Positions 17,855 through 25,566 of a stretch of 64,000 nucleotides of DNA are shown here, one piece after another. Below the pieces are notes generated by a model. The model saw nothing but the letters and a program-made list of their open reading frames with translations, made no database searches and was not told where the DNA came from. This DNA is from Rhizobium croatiense (lineage in GTDB: Bacteria > Pseudomonadota > Alphaproteobacteria > Rhizobiales > Rhizobiaceae): assembly GCF_019793465.1 (NCBI RefSeq), contig NZ_JAILYJ010000014.1, forward strand, positions 62,001 to 126,000. Direction: 5' to 3'. The translations under genes were made by a program, and so were the position numbers. Numbering within the stretch: the stretch's first letter is position 1; every line of letters starts with the position of its first letter.

Positions 17855-18667
17855 TCATGCGACCGACGAGGAATCCTCCCTCACAGCCTGGGTCACCGGG
17901 CTTGCGACAACGAGCCGGACGCCGGCATTCTCGACCATGCGCGCCGCCTCTTCCGAAATCCCGTCATCGGTGATGACCACGGAAACGCGGTCGAGCGCGC
18001 AGAGAATAAGGCTCGACCGGCGATTGAATTTGCTCGAATCGACCATGACGACGAGCTCGTCGGCCTGATGCATCAGCTTCTGCTCGCTCTGGATGATGAG
18101 GGCATCCGCCTCCATGATGCCGAGCGGGCCGACACCCTGGGCGCCGATGAACATGCGCCGCGCATAAAAATTGCGGATCGCGTCATTGTCGAACGGCGAC
18201 AGGATTAGGCTCTGCTCGCGATAGATCGCGCCGCCCGGCACCGTCACCGTGTTTTTGGAATGCTTCACCAGATGTTCGGCGATGGCAAAAGAGTTGGTCA
18301 TGACCTGCATGCGGTGGCCGGCCATATAATGCACCATCTGGAAGGTCGTCGTGCCACCATTGATGATGATGGCGTCGCCGGCTTCGCAGAGATCGACGGC
18401 GGCGCGTGCAATTGCGCGCTTTTTATCGATGTTGACTGATTCTGAAACCCGGAAGGGTCGGCCGGCAAGATTGCCGAGCTGCGGCGGATGCACTGCCTCC
18501 GCGCCGCCGCGGACACGGCGGATCTTGCCCTGCACGTGAAGAGCCGCAATATCGCGCCGGATGGTCGCTTCGGAAGCTTCCGTCAGCTCGGAAATGTCCT
18601 GGATCGTAACGACGGACTTTTCCTGAACGGCGCTCAAAATGATGCGATGGCGTTCGCGTTCGTGCAT
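17855..18667 (-). CDS. rhaR: DeoR-family rhamnose regulator RhaR
   Basis: A 270-residue DeoR/GlpR-type repressor. The N-terminal winged helix covers residues 5-60 (ILSAVQEKSVVTIQDISEL, ASEATIRRDIAALHVQGK, RVRGGAEA, the family signature). The C-terminal DeoRC domain carries the sugar-phosphate-binding GDAIIINGGTTTFQMV and later VMVDSSKFNRRS. In R. leguminosarum a negative regulator of this type controls the rha genes; here it is divergent from rhaD and upstream of rhaS, so it probably represses both transcripts and its own. GGAGGAG precedes the start. Confidence 0.9.
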   Translation of the reverse strand: MHERERHRIILSAVQEKSVVTIQDISELTEASEATIRRDIAALHVQGKIRRVRGGAEAVHPPQLGNLAGRPFRVSESVNIDKKRAIARAAVDLCEAGDAIIINGGTTTFQMVHYMAGHRMQVMTNSFAIAEHLVKHSKNTVTVPGGAIYREQSLILSPFDNDAIRNFYARRMFIGAQGVGPLGIMEADALIIQSEQKLMHQADELVVMVDSSKFNRRSSLILCALDRVSVVITDDGISEEAARMVENAGVRLVVASPVTQAVREDSSSVA

Positions 18668-18721
18668 TGGGCTCCTCCTCTTGTCATATTTATTTCGTAT
18701 CCGTTAAGGGCTGTCAATCAC

Positions 18722-18774
18722 AAACGATCATAAATTTTCATATTGCGATGCAGCATAATCGGTTTTGATCGTTT
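18722..18774. promoter_or_regulatory. Candidate RhaR operator in the rhaR-rhaD divergent region
   Basis: An exact inverted repeat AAACGATCA (18722-18730) and TGATCGTTT (18766-18774) whose arms are 35 bases apart, in the AT-rich region between the divergent genes. DeoR-type repressors often bind separated half-sites. It lies close to the candidate -35 boxes for both directions. Binding by RhaR is inferred from position and symmetry only. Confidence 0.45.
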
Positions 18775-18778
18775 TCGA

Positions 18779-18808
18779 TTGACAAGCGCACTTTTGATGC
18801 GCGATACC
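18779..18808 (+). promoter_or_regulatory. Candidate sigma70-type promoter for rhaD
   Basis: TTGACA at 18779-18784 and GATACC at 18803-18808, an 18-base spacer, 58 bases before the rhaD ATG and directly beyond the inverted repeat. The -35 is perfect, the -10 weak. A second TTGACA reads leftward toward rhaR (18717-18712). Confidence 0.4.
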
Positions 18809-18865
18809 GTGAGCGAAAGGGCGTGCTGATTGCGGCCCCCGACAAGCCTGATATGGGAGGATGAT

Positions 18866-20962
18866 ATGGCGGCGAACGTCCGGCTTCTGGAAAACCGGTG
18901 GGATGATGGTTACGCGGCGGGCCTCGACGAGCCCGGCAAGCTGCTCTATCGCTCCAATCTGCTCGGCGCCGATAAGCGCATCACCAACTATGGCGGCGGC
19001 AACACCTCGGCGAAGGTGATGGAAACCGATCCGCTTGATGGTGGCAAGGTCAAAGTGCTCTGGGTCAAGGGCTCGGGCGGCGACGTCGGCACCATCAAGC
19101 TCGACGGTTTCGCCACCCTCTACCAGGACAAGCTGGAATCGCTGAAATCCATCTATAAAGGTGTCGAAGACGAAGACCGCATGGTCGGTTTCCTGCCGCA
19201 CTGCACCTTCAATCTCAACGGCCGCGCCGCCTCGATCGACACGCCGCTGCACGGTTTTGTGCCTTTCACCCATGTCGACCACATGCATCCCGATGCGATC
19301 ATCGCCATTGCCGCCTCGAAGAATTCGAAAGAATTGACGCAGCAGATCTTCGGCAGCGAGATAGGCTGGCTGCCCTGGCGCCGTCCGGGTTTCCAGCTCG
19401 GCCTCGATCTCGAAGCCTTCGTCAAGGCCAACCCGAATGCCAAGGGCGTCGTGCTCGAAAGCCACGGCCTCTTCACCTGGGCGAATGATGCGAAGGCCTG
19501 CTACGAGCTGACGCTTGAGATCATCAACAAGGCGATCGTCTGGTTTGCCGAAAAGACCGAAGGCAAGACGATTTTCGGCGGCGCGGTCACGCAGAGCCTG
19601 CCGGTTGCCGAACGCCGCGCCATCGCCGCCCGGCTGATGCCGGAGATTCGTGGCCGCATCGGCAAGCAGGAGCGCAAGCTCGGCCATTTCGACGATCAGG
19701 ACGCCGTGCTCGAATTCGTCAATTCCAGGGATCTGCGTCCGCTCGGCGCGCTCGGCACCAGCTGCCCCGATCATTTCCTGCGCACCAAGATCCGCCCGCT
19801 GATCGTCGATTTCGATCCCGCCAAGCCGGATGTCGACGCGATCATTGCCGGTCTCGACCAGGCGCTGGAAGATTACCGCGCCGATTACGCCCGCTATTAC
19901 AACGACTGCAAGCATGACAATTCGCCCGCCATGCGCGACGCAAATCCCGTCATCTTCCTCGTTCCCGGCGTCGGTATGCTCTCCTTCGCCCGCGACAAGG
20001 CGACGGCTCGCATCGCCAGCGAATTCTACGTCAATGCCATTAACGTCATGCGCGGCGCCTCGACGGTCTCGGAATATCAGGGCCTGCCGGAGCAGGAGGC
20101 CTTCGATATCGAATACTGGTTGCTCGAAGAGGCCAAGCTGCAGCGCATGCCGAAGCCGAAGAGCCTGGCCGGCCGGGTGGCCTTCGTCACCGGCGGCGCC
20201 GGCGGCATCGGCCGCGCGACGGCCGCGCGCCTCGTCGGTGAGGGCGCCTGTGTGGTGCTCGCCGATATCGACCAGGCGGCGCTTGAATCGACCGAAGCCG
20301 ATTTCGTGAAGAAATATGGCGCGGATGCCGTGCGTACCGTGAAGCTCGACGTTACCAAGGAAGACGCCGTTATCGCCTCCTTCGCCGAGTCCTGCGTCGA
20401 ATTCGGCGGCATCGATATTCTCATTTCGAATGCCGGTATCGCCTCCTCGGCGCCGATCGAAACGACCGAGCTGTCGACGTGGAACCGCAATATCGACATC
20501 CTGGCGACCGGTTACTTCCTCGTCTCGCGCGAGGCCTTCCGGCTGTTCCGCCGGCAGGCGCTCGGCGGCAACGTCGTCTTCATTGCATCGAAGAACGGCC
20601 TCGCCGCTTCGCCGAACGCGTCAGCCTATTGCACGGCGAAGGCCGCCGAAATCCATCTCGCCCGCTGCCTGGCTCTGGAAGGCGCTGATGCCGGCATCCG
20701 CGTCAACACCGTCAATCCGGATGCCGTCCTGCGCGGTTCCAAGATCTGGAGCGGCGAGTGGCGCGAACAGCGTGCGGCTTCCTCGAAGATCGAGGTGGAC
20801 GACCTGGAGGAGCATTACCGCAAGCGTTCCATGCTGAAGCTCAACGTATTCCCGGAAGACATCGCCGAAGCGGTATACTTCCTCGCGTCTAATCTCTCGG
20901 CCAAGTCGACCGGCAACATCATCAACGTCGACGCCGGCAACGTGCAGAGTTTTACGCGCTAA
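18866..20962 (+). CDS. rhaD: Bifunctional rhamnulose-1-phosphate aldolase / short-chain dehydrogenase RhaD
   Basis: A 698-residue fusion. Residues about 1-420 are a class II (zinc) aldolase domain with NYGGGNTSAK, VDHMHPDAI and SHGLFTW carrying the expected histidines; it would cleave L-rhamnulose-1-phosphate to dihydroxyacetone phosphate and L-lactaldehyde. Residues about 430-698 are an SDR domain with TGGAGGIG, a SNAG motif and YCTAK (catalytic Tyr and Lys), expected to act on lactaldehyde. This fusion is standard in rhizobial and several other rhamnose pathways. The ATG at 18866 has GGGAGGA directly upstream; an open-frame extension to 18830 is unsupported. Its stop codon abuts the stop of the antisense Pmp3-like gene. 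Confidence 0.95.
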   Translation: MAANVRLLENRWDDGYAAGLDEPGKLLYRSNLLGADKRITNYGGGNTSAKVMETDPLDGGKVKVLWVKGSGGDVGTIKLDGFATLYQDKLESLKSIYKGVEDEDRMVGFLPHCTFNLNGRAASIDTPLHGFVPFTHVDHMHPDAIIAIAASKNSKELTQQIFGSEIGWLPWRRPGFQLGLDLEAFVKANPNAKGVVLESHGLFTWANDAKACYELTLEIINKAIVWFAEKTEGKTIFGGAVTQSLPVAERRAIAARLMPEIRGRIGKQERKLGHFDDQDAVLEFVNSRDLRPLGALGTSCPDHFLRTKIRPLIVDFDPAKPDVDAIIAGLDQALEDYRADYARYYNDCKHDNSPAMRDANPVIFLVPGVGMLSFARDKATARIASEFYVNAINVMRGASTVSEYQGLPEQEAFDIEYWLLEEAKLQRMPKPKSLAGRVAFVTGGAGGIGRATAARLVGEGACVVLADIDQAALESTEADFVKKYGADAVRTVKLDVTKEDAVIASFAESCVEFGGIDILISNAGIASSAPIETTELSTWNRNIDILATGYFLVSREAFRLFRRQALGGNVVFIASKNGLAASPNASAYCTAKAAEIHLARCLALEGADAGIRVNTVNPDAVLRGSKIWSGEWREQRAASSKIEVDDLEEHYRKRSMLKLNVFPEDIAEAVYFLASNLSAKSTGNIINVDAGNVQSFTR

Positions 20963-21121
20963 TTATTTTCGGAGGATCACCCATATCGCGTGGATGATCC
21001 CCGGCACATAGCCGCAAAGCGTCAGCAATATGTTGAGCCAGAAATGCAGGCCGATCCCGACCTGCAGGAATACGCCAAGGGGCGGCAGGATGATCGCAAG
21101 AAGAATGCGGACGATGTCCAT
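20963..21121 (-). CDS. Pmp3/YqaE-family small membrane protein, antisense between rhaD and rhaI
   Basis: A 52-residue protein with two hydrophobic helices: MDIVRILLAIILPPLGVFLQ and ILLTLCGYVPGIIHAIWVIL. The PPLGV motif and GYVPGIIHA are the signatures of the Pmp3/UPF0057 family, linked to membrane potential and salt or cold stress in bacteria, plants and yeast. The ATG at 21121 has CAGGAGCTACG directly before it; an extension to 21169 is not needed. The gene is convergent to rhaD with no gap and divergent from rhaI, so it breaks what would otherwise be a simple rhaDI operon. Confidence 0.88.
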   Translation of the reverse strand: MDIVRILLAIILPPLGVFLQVGIGLHFWLNILLTLCGYVPGIIHAIWVILRK

Positions 21122-21200
21122 CGTAGCTCCTGAGTTTTGAAGACATACAAGCGTTAGAACGCAAACCACGGTTCTGTGGTTCGCGAGGTGGGAGGAAACA

Positions 21201-22493
21201 ATGGCTGAATTCAGGATTGCGCCGGATCTGGTCGCAACGGAAAATGAAAAACGGGCGGCGGCGCTGAAAGCCGATTACGACGCATTGGGTGCGACGCTAG
21301 ATCGGCGCGGCGTCGATATCGAGGCGGTGACACGCAAGGTCAGCGAATTTTTCGTCGCCGTTCCGTCCTGGGGTGTCGGCACCGGCGGCACGCGCTTTGC
21401 CCGTTTTCCCGGTGCCGGCGAGCCGCGCGGAATTTTCGACAAGCTCGACGATTGCGCCGTCATCAACCAGCTGACGCAGGCGACACCGAACGTCTCGCTG
21501 CATATCCCCTGGGACAAGGCGAATGCACGGGAATTGAAGGCCAAGGGCGATGCGCTCGGCCTCGGCTTCGACGCAATGAATTCCAACACCTTTTCGGATG
21601 CGCCGGGGCAGGCCCATTCCTACAAATACGGCTCGCTCAGCCATACGGATGCGGCAACGCGGGCGCAGGCGGTCGAGCACAATCTAGAATGCATCGAGAT
21701 CGGCAAGGCGATCGGCTCGAAGGCGCTGACTGTGTGGATCGGCGACGGCTCGAACTTTCCCGGCCAGAGCAATTTCACCAGGGCATTCGAGCGTTACCTC
21801 GCCTCGATGGGGGATATCTACAAGGCGCTGCCGGACGATTGGAAGCTCTTCACCGAGCACAAGATGTACGAGCCGGCCTTCTATTCGACGATCGTGCAGG
21901 ATTGGGGCACCAATTACCTGATCGCCCAGACGCTCGGCCCGAAGGCCCATTGCCTCGTCGATCTCGGCCATCATGCACCGAACACCAATATCGAGATGAT
22001 CGTCGCCCGCCTGATCCAGTTCGGCAAGCTCGGCGGTTTCCACTTCAACGATTCGAAATATGGCGATGACGATCTCGACGCCGGCGCGATCGATCCCTAC
22101 CGGCTGTTCCTCGTCTTTAACGAGTTGGTCGATGCCGAGCAGCGCGGCGTCAACGACTTCAACCCGGCCCATATGATCGATCAGTCGCACAATGTTACCG
22201 ACCCGATCGAGAGCCTGATCAACAGCGCCAACGAAATCCGCCGCGCTTATGCGCAGGCGCTGATCGTCGACCGCAAGGCGCTTGAGGACTACCAGCAGGA
22301 CAATGACGCGCTGATGGCGTCGGAAACGTTGAAGCGCGCCTATCGCGCCGATGTCGAGCCGATCCTCGCGGAAGCCCGGCGCAGGGCCGGCGGCGCGATC
22401 GACCCGATCGCCGCCTACCGCGCCAGCGGCTACCGTAACAAGGTGGCGGCCGAGCGGCCGGCTTCCGTTGCCGGCGGCGGCGGTATCATCTGA
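21201..22493 (+). CDS. rhaI: L-rhamnose isomerase RhaI (Pseudomonas stutzeri type)
   Basis: A 430-residue TIM-barrel isomerase converting L-rhamnose to L-rhamnulose. Metal ligands align by number with the P. stutzeri enzyme: Glu219, Asp254, His281 and Asp327, with Lys221 and His257 also in place (motifs TEHKMYEP, CLVDLGHHAP, GGFHFND, HMIDQSHN). This class is unrelated in detail to the Escherichia coli RhaA. The start has GGGAGGAAAC upstream. A short inverted repeat AACCAC/GTGGTT (21164-21181) lies in the gap before it; because the antisense Pmp3 gene separates it from rhaD, rhaI either needs read-through or its own promoter. Confidence 0.94.
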   Translation: MAEFRIAPDLVATENEKRAAALKADYDALGATLDRRGVDIEAVTRKVSEFFVAVPSWGVGTGGTRFARFPGAGEPRGIFDKLDDCAVINQLTQATPNVSLHIPWDKANARELKAKGDALGLGFDAMNSNTFSDAPGQAHSYKYGSLSHTDAATRAQAVEHNLECIEIGKAIGSKALTVWIGDGSNFPGQSNFTRAFERYLASMGDIYKALPDDWKLFTEHKMYEPAFYSTIVQDWGTNYLIAQTLGPKAHCLVDLGHHAPNTNIEMIVARLIQFGKLGGFHFNDSKYGDDDLDAGAIDPYRLFLVFNELVDAEQRGVNDFNPAHMIDQSHNVTDPIESLINSANEIRRAYAQALIVDRKALEDYQQDNDALMASETLKRAYRADVEPILAEARRRAGGAIDPIAAYRASGYRNKVAAERPASVAGGGGII

Positions 22494-22514
22494 ATTTCGA
22501 AACTGAAGACAAAG

Positions 22515-22551
22515 GATGGCCGGCGGTGCGGATGACGCGCTGTCGGCCATC
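22515..22551. terminator. Candidate bidirectional terminator after rhaI and the CMD gene
   Basis: Arms GATGGCCG (22515-22522) and CGGCCATC (22544-22551) around a 21-base loop, between two convergent genes. No U-run follows, so it may only mark an mRNA end. Confidence 0.35.
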
Positions 22552-22556
22552 GCCGT

Positions 22557-23015
22557 TTACGGCTTCCAGGCGCCGGCGATCTGGCGGGTGGCGATGTTCA
22601 GCCGGTTCCAGACATTGATGTTGGCGATGGCGATGACGAGGGCCGCAAGGCTCCTGCCGTCATAGTGCCGGGTCGCCTCGTCCCAGATCTCGTCCGGCAC
22701 CGGATCGGCGCGGTCGCTGGTGCGGGTCACCGCCTCGGTCAGCGCAAGCGCCGCCCGCTCGGCATCGCTGAAATAGGGCGTGTCGCGCCAGGCGCTGACG
22801 GCAAAGAGCCGCTCATCGGTCTCGCCGAGCTTCTTTGCGATGCGTGGATGCCCGTCGATGCAAACGCTGCAGCCGTTGATCTGGCTGGCGCGCAGATTGA
22901 CGAGTTCGAGCAGCTTCGGTGAAAGGCCGACCTCCGCCGGTACTTTGCCGAGAGCTGTCAGCGCCTGCATGGCCGCGGGAAGGACGAGGGCGGGATTTCC
23001 CATTCTCTCCTGCAT
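22557..23015 (-). CDS. Carboxymuconolactone decarboxylase / AhpD-like peroxidase
   Basis: A 152-residue CMD-superfamily protein. The AhpD redox motif is clear: GCSVCIDGH gives Cys49, Cys52 and His56, preceded by LLELVNLRASQIN. Such proteins reduce peroxides or act as thiol-dependent oxidoreductases; the actual electron donor is unknown. The ATG at 23015 has AGGAGACATATC upstream and removes an 17-residue unsupported extension. It is divergent from an ECF41-like sigma gene, and a TGTCACA-N16-CGTC promoter points at it from 23122 to 23096. CMD genes are the typical partners and targets of ECF41-type sigma factors, so it is very probably controlled by that sigma factor. Confidence 0.9.
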   Translation of the reverse strand: MQERMGNPALVLPAAMQALTALGKVPAEVGLSPKLLELVNLRASQINGCSVCIDGHPRIAKKLGETDERLFAVSAWRDTPYFSDAERAALALTEAVTRTSDRADPVPDEIWDEATRHYDGRSLAALVIAIANINVWNRLNIATRQIAGAWKP

Positions 23016-23060
23016 GATATGTCTCCTTGATGTGTTTGCTCTTCGACGATGCGCCGGCGC

Positions 23061-23087
23061 TGTCACACCGGCCGGGTTTCATTCGTC
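23061..23087 (+). promoter_or_regulatory. ECF41-type promoter toward the sigma factor gene
   Basis: TGTCACA (23061-23067), 16 bases, CGTC (23084-23087). This matches the promoter described for ECF41-type sigma factors, TGTCACA-N16-CGTC, and would allow autoregulation of the downstream sigma gene (GTG at 23124). Confidence 0.75.
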
Positions 23088-23095
23088 ATGGCCTT

Positions 23096-23122
23096 GACGC
23101 AACGCAGCGGAGGAATGTGACA
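23096..23122 (-). promoter_or_regulatory. ECF41-type promoter toward the CMD gene
   Basis: Read on the minus strand: TGTCACA (23122-23116), 16 bases, CGTC (23099-23096). It is an exact mirror of the plus-strand promoter 8 bases away and would start the CMD transcript about 73 bases before its ATG. Confidence 0.75.
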
Positions 23123-23123
23123 C

Positions 23124-23989
23124 GTGAACGAGAAAAAATGGCTGGCCGATGAATTCGAAGCGAACCGGGGGCATCTCAGGGCCGCGGCCTATCGGATGCT
23201 CGGCTCGCGCAGCGAGGCGGAGGACGCCGTCCAGGAGGCCTGGTTGCGGCTGAGCCGCACCGATGCGACCGGGATCGGCAATCTCGGCGGTTGGCTGACG
23301 ACGGTCGTGGCGCGCATCTGCCTCGACATGCTGCGCGCCCGCAGGAGCCGGCGCGAGGAGCCGCTGGAGATGCCCGTACATGCGGCAGTCGCCGATCCGG
23401 CCGGGGACCCCGAACGCGAAGCAGCCTTCGCCGATTCCGTCGGTCTGGCGCTGCTCGTGGTGCTGCAGACGCTGGCGCCGGCCGAACGTGTCGCCTTCGT
23501 GCTGCACGACATGTTCGATCTGCCGTTCGACGAGATCGCGCCGATCATCGGCCGTTCCTCTGCCGCCACCCGGCAACTCGCAAGCCGCGCCCGCCGCCGC
23601 GTCCAGGGCATGGACGAAGCGCGGAGGTCGATCTTGGCCGCAAGCGGGCGATCGCCGAGGCCTTTCTGGCGGCGTCCCGCAACAGCGATCTGGAGGCGCT
23701 GCTTGCGGTGCTCGCCCCCGACGTCGTCTTCCGGCCGGATGCGACGGCCGCCCGATACGGTATCGGCGCCATGCGCGGCGCGACCGACGTCGCTGCGGCC
23801 TTCAAGGGCCGGGCGCAGGCGGCGGAAATGGCCATCGTCGACGGCGAGCTCGGCTTTGTCGTGCACATTGACGGCCAGATCCGCGTCGCGGTGACGCTGA
23901 CGATCGATGAGAAGAGGATCGTCGCGATCGATGCCGTCGCCGATCCGGATCAGTTGGAGCGGCTCGACTTTTCGATCCTGCGGGATTGA
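23124..23989 (+). pseudogene. ECF sigma factor, ECF41/SigJ-like, interrupted by a frameshift before its SnoaL-like domain
   Basis: The GTG at 23124 follows a GGAGGA site. The first frame gives intact sigma2 (LRAAAYRMLGSRSEAEDAVQEAW, with the -10-binding segment) and sigma4 (VLHDMFDLPFDEIAPIIGRS, AATRQLASRARRR) to about residue 165 (base 23620). The frame then changes to arginine- and proline-rich nonsense until a stop at 23894. The next frame (one base earlier) carries DLGRKRAIAEAFLAASRNSD and the rest of a SnoaL-like C-terminal domain ending at 23989. Restoring one missing base near 23619-23636 would join the two parts into a normal protein of about 288 residues. Either a real loss, a sequencing error or a functional truncation; the C-terminal extension is known to modulate ECF41 activity. 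Confidence 0.8.
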
Positions 23990-24069
23990 ACAAGGCGGTT
24001 CTTTGAAATCCGCGCGCTTCGAAGAGGCGCGCCGTCCGATTGCTGACCGTGAGCGGGGCGTCATTTTTC

Positions 24070-24097
24070 TTGACAGCGATGCCCCCGGCTTTATTCT
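24070..24097 (+). promoter_or_regulatory. Candidate sigma70-type promoter of the amidohydrolase gene
   Basis: TTGACA (24070-24075), a 16-base spacer, then TATTCT (24092-24097), about 130 bases upstream of the ATG at 24230. It is the best match in the gap 23990-24229, which holds no gene. Confidence 0.4.
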
Positions 24098-24229
24098 ATT
24101 ATAAGGCCTCATGTATCATAATTGTGGAATTGCCGCGATGTGACGCAGGCGGCGGCGCCTCCCACCTCCCCATTTGCCTCTCATCGTGACCTGCAGACAG
24201 GTTTCGAGACCTCGAAAGGAACGCATATC

Positions 24230-25438
24230 ATGTCCGGCGACCAGGCGAAGAAGCCGCTTCTCCTCACCAATGTCAAACCGGTGGCTTTCGGTGCCGGCGC
24301 AGGCGAGGGGGTGATCGACATTCTCGTCGATGCCGAGGGCAGGATCACCGAGATCGGTCCGTCGCTCGCGGTCTCTCAAGATGTCACGCGCATCGACGGC
24401 AAGGGTGCCTTCGTCTCGCCCGGCTGGATCGACCTGCATGTGCATATCTGGCATGGCGGCACCGACATTTCGATCCGCCCCTCCGAATGCGGTCTCGAGC
24501 GCGGTGTGACGACGCTTGTCGATGCCGGATCGGCCGGCGAGGCGAATTTCCACGGTTTCCGCGAATATATCATCGAGCCCTCGCGCGAGCGCATCAAGGC
24601 CTTCCTGAACCTCGGCTCGATCGGTCTTGTCGCCTGCAACCGTGTCGCCGAACTCAGGGATATCAGAGATATCGATCTCGACCGCATCCTCGAAGTCTAT
24701 GCCGAAAACAGCGAGCACATCGTCGGCATCAAGGTGCGCGCCAGCCACGTCATCACCGGCTCCTGGGGTGTGACCCCCGTCAAGCTCGGCAAGAAGATCG
24801 CCAAGATTCTCAAAGTGCCGATGATGGTGCATGTCGGCGAGCCGCCGGCGCTCTATGATGAAGTGCTCGAAATCCTTGGTCCCGGCGACGTCGTCACCCA
24901 CTGCTTCAACGGCAAGGCCGGTTCGAGCATCATGGAGGACGAGGACCTTTTCAATCTCGCCGAGCGCTGCGCTTCGGAGGGCATCCGCCTCGACATCGGC
25001 CATGGCGGCGCCTCCTTCTCCTTCAAGGTCGCCGAGGCGGCGATCGCCCGCGGTCTGCTGCCGTTTTCGATCTCGACCGACCTGCACGGCCATTCGATGA
25101 ATTTTCCGGTCTGGGATCTGGCGACAACGATGTCGAAGCTACTCAGCGTCGGCATGCCCTTCGACAAGGTGGTTGAGGCCGTCACCTATGCGCCGGCATC
25201 GGTCATCAAGTTGCCGATGGAGAACCGGCTTTCGGTCGGCGCGCAGGCCGAATTCACGATTTTCGACCTGGTCGATTCCGAGCTCGAGGCGACGGATTCC
25301 AACGGCGAAGTCTCGGTTCTCAACAAGCTGTTCGAGCCGCGCTATGCGGTGATGGGCGCCGATGCTTTCGCCGCCAGCCGTTATGTGCCGCGGGCGCGCA
25401 AGCTGGTGCGCCATAGCCATGGTTATTCCTACCGGTAG
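24230..25438 (+). CDS. Amidohydrolase-superfamily metallohydrolase (cog3964 type, dihydroorotase-like)
   Basis: A 402-residue TIM-barrel metallohydrolase. The metal-binding HxH is in DLHVHIWHGG (about residues 68-77), followed by a carboxylated-lysine candidate in GIKVRASH, further histidines in MVHVGEPP and THCFNG, and the terminal aspartate in ISTDLHGHS. It belongs to the group often miscalled dihydroorotase; members from Agrobacterium and Ochrobactrum were reported to hydrolyse acetyl-(R)-mandelate, so an esterase or deacetylase role is more likely than pyrimidine synthesis. The ATG at 24230 has GAAAGGA upstream; the open frame to 24122 is discarded. An IclR regulator is convergent with it. 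Confidence 0.82.
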   Translation: MSGDQAKKPLLLTNVKPVAFGAGAGEGVIDILVDAEGRITEIGPSLAVSQDVTRIDGKGAFVSPGWIDLHVHIWHGGTDISIRPSECGLERGVTTLVDAGSAGEANFHGFREYIIEPSRERIKAFLNLGSIGLVACNRVAELRDIRDIDLDRILEVYAENSEHIVGIKVRASHVITGSWGVTPVKLGKKIAKILKVPMMVHVGEPPALYDEVLEILGPGDVVTHCFNGKAGSSIMEDEDLFNLAERCASEGIRLDIGHGGASFSFKVAEAAIARGLLPFSISTDLHGHSMNFPVWDLATTMSKLLSVGMPFDKVVEAVTYAPASVIKLPMENRLSVGAQAEFTIFDLVDSELEATDSNGEVSVLNKLFEPRYAVMGADAFAASRYVPRARKLVRHSHGYSYR

Positions 25439-25566
25439 GATTCGCCGCCGGGCTTGCGCGATGCACTTCATCGGGCACGTTGCGAACTGTCAGAACGGCC
25501 ATATCCAAACTCCCAGCAGACGCTGTCAATGACAGCACTTAGCAGTCGGATTTCAGGTCTAAGATC

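Noticed and set aside
18820..18833. GG-N10-GC resembling a sigma54 promoter before rhaD
   Set aside because: The flanking bases do not match TGGCAC and TTGC well enough, and no enhancer-binding regulator is nearby.
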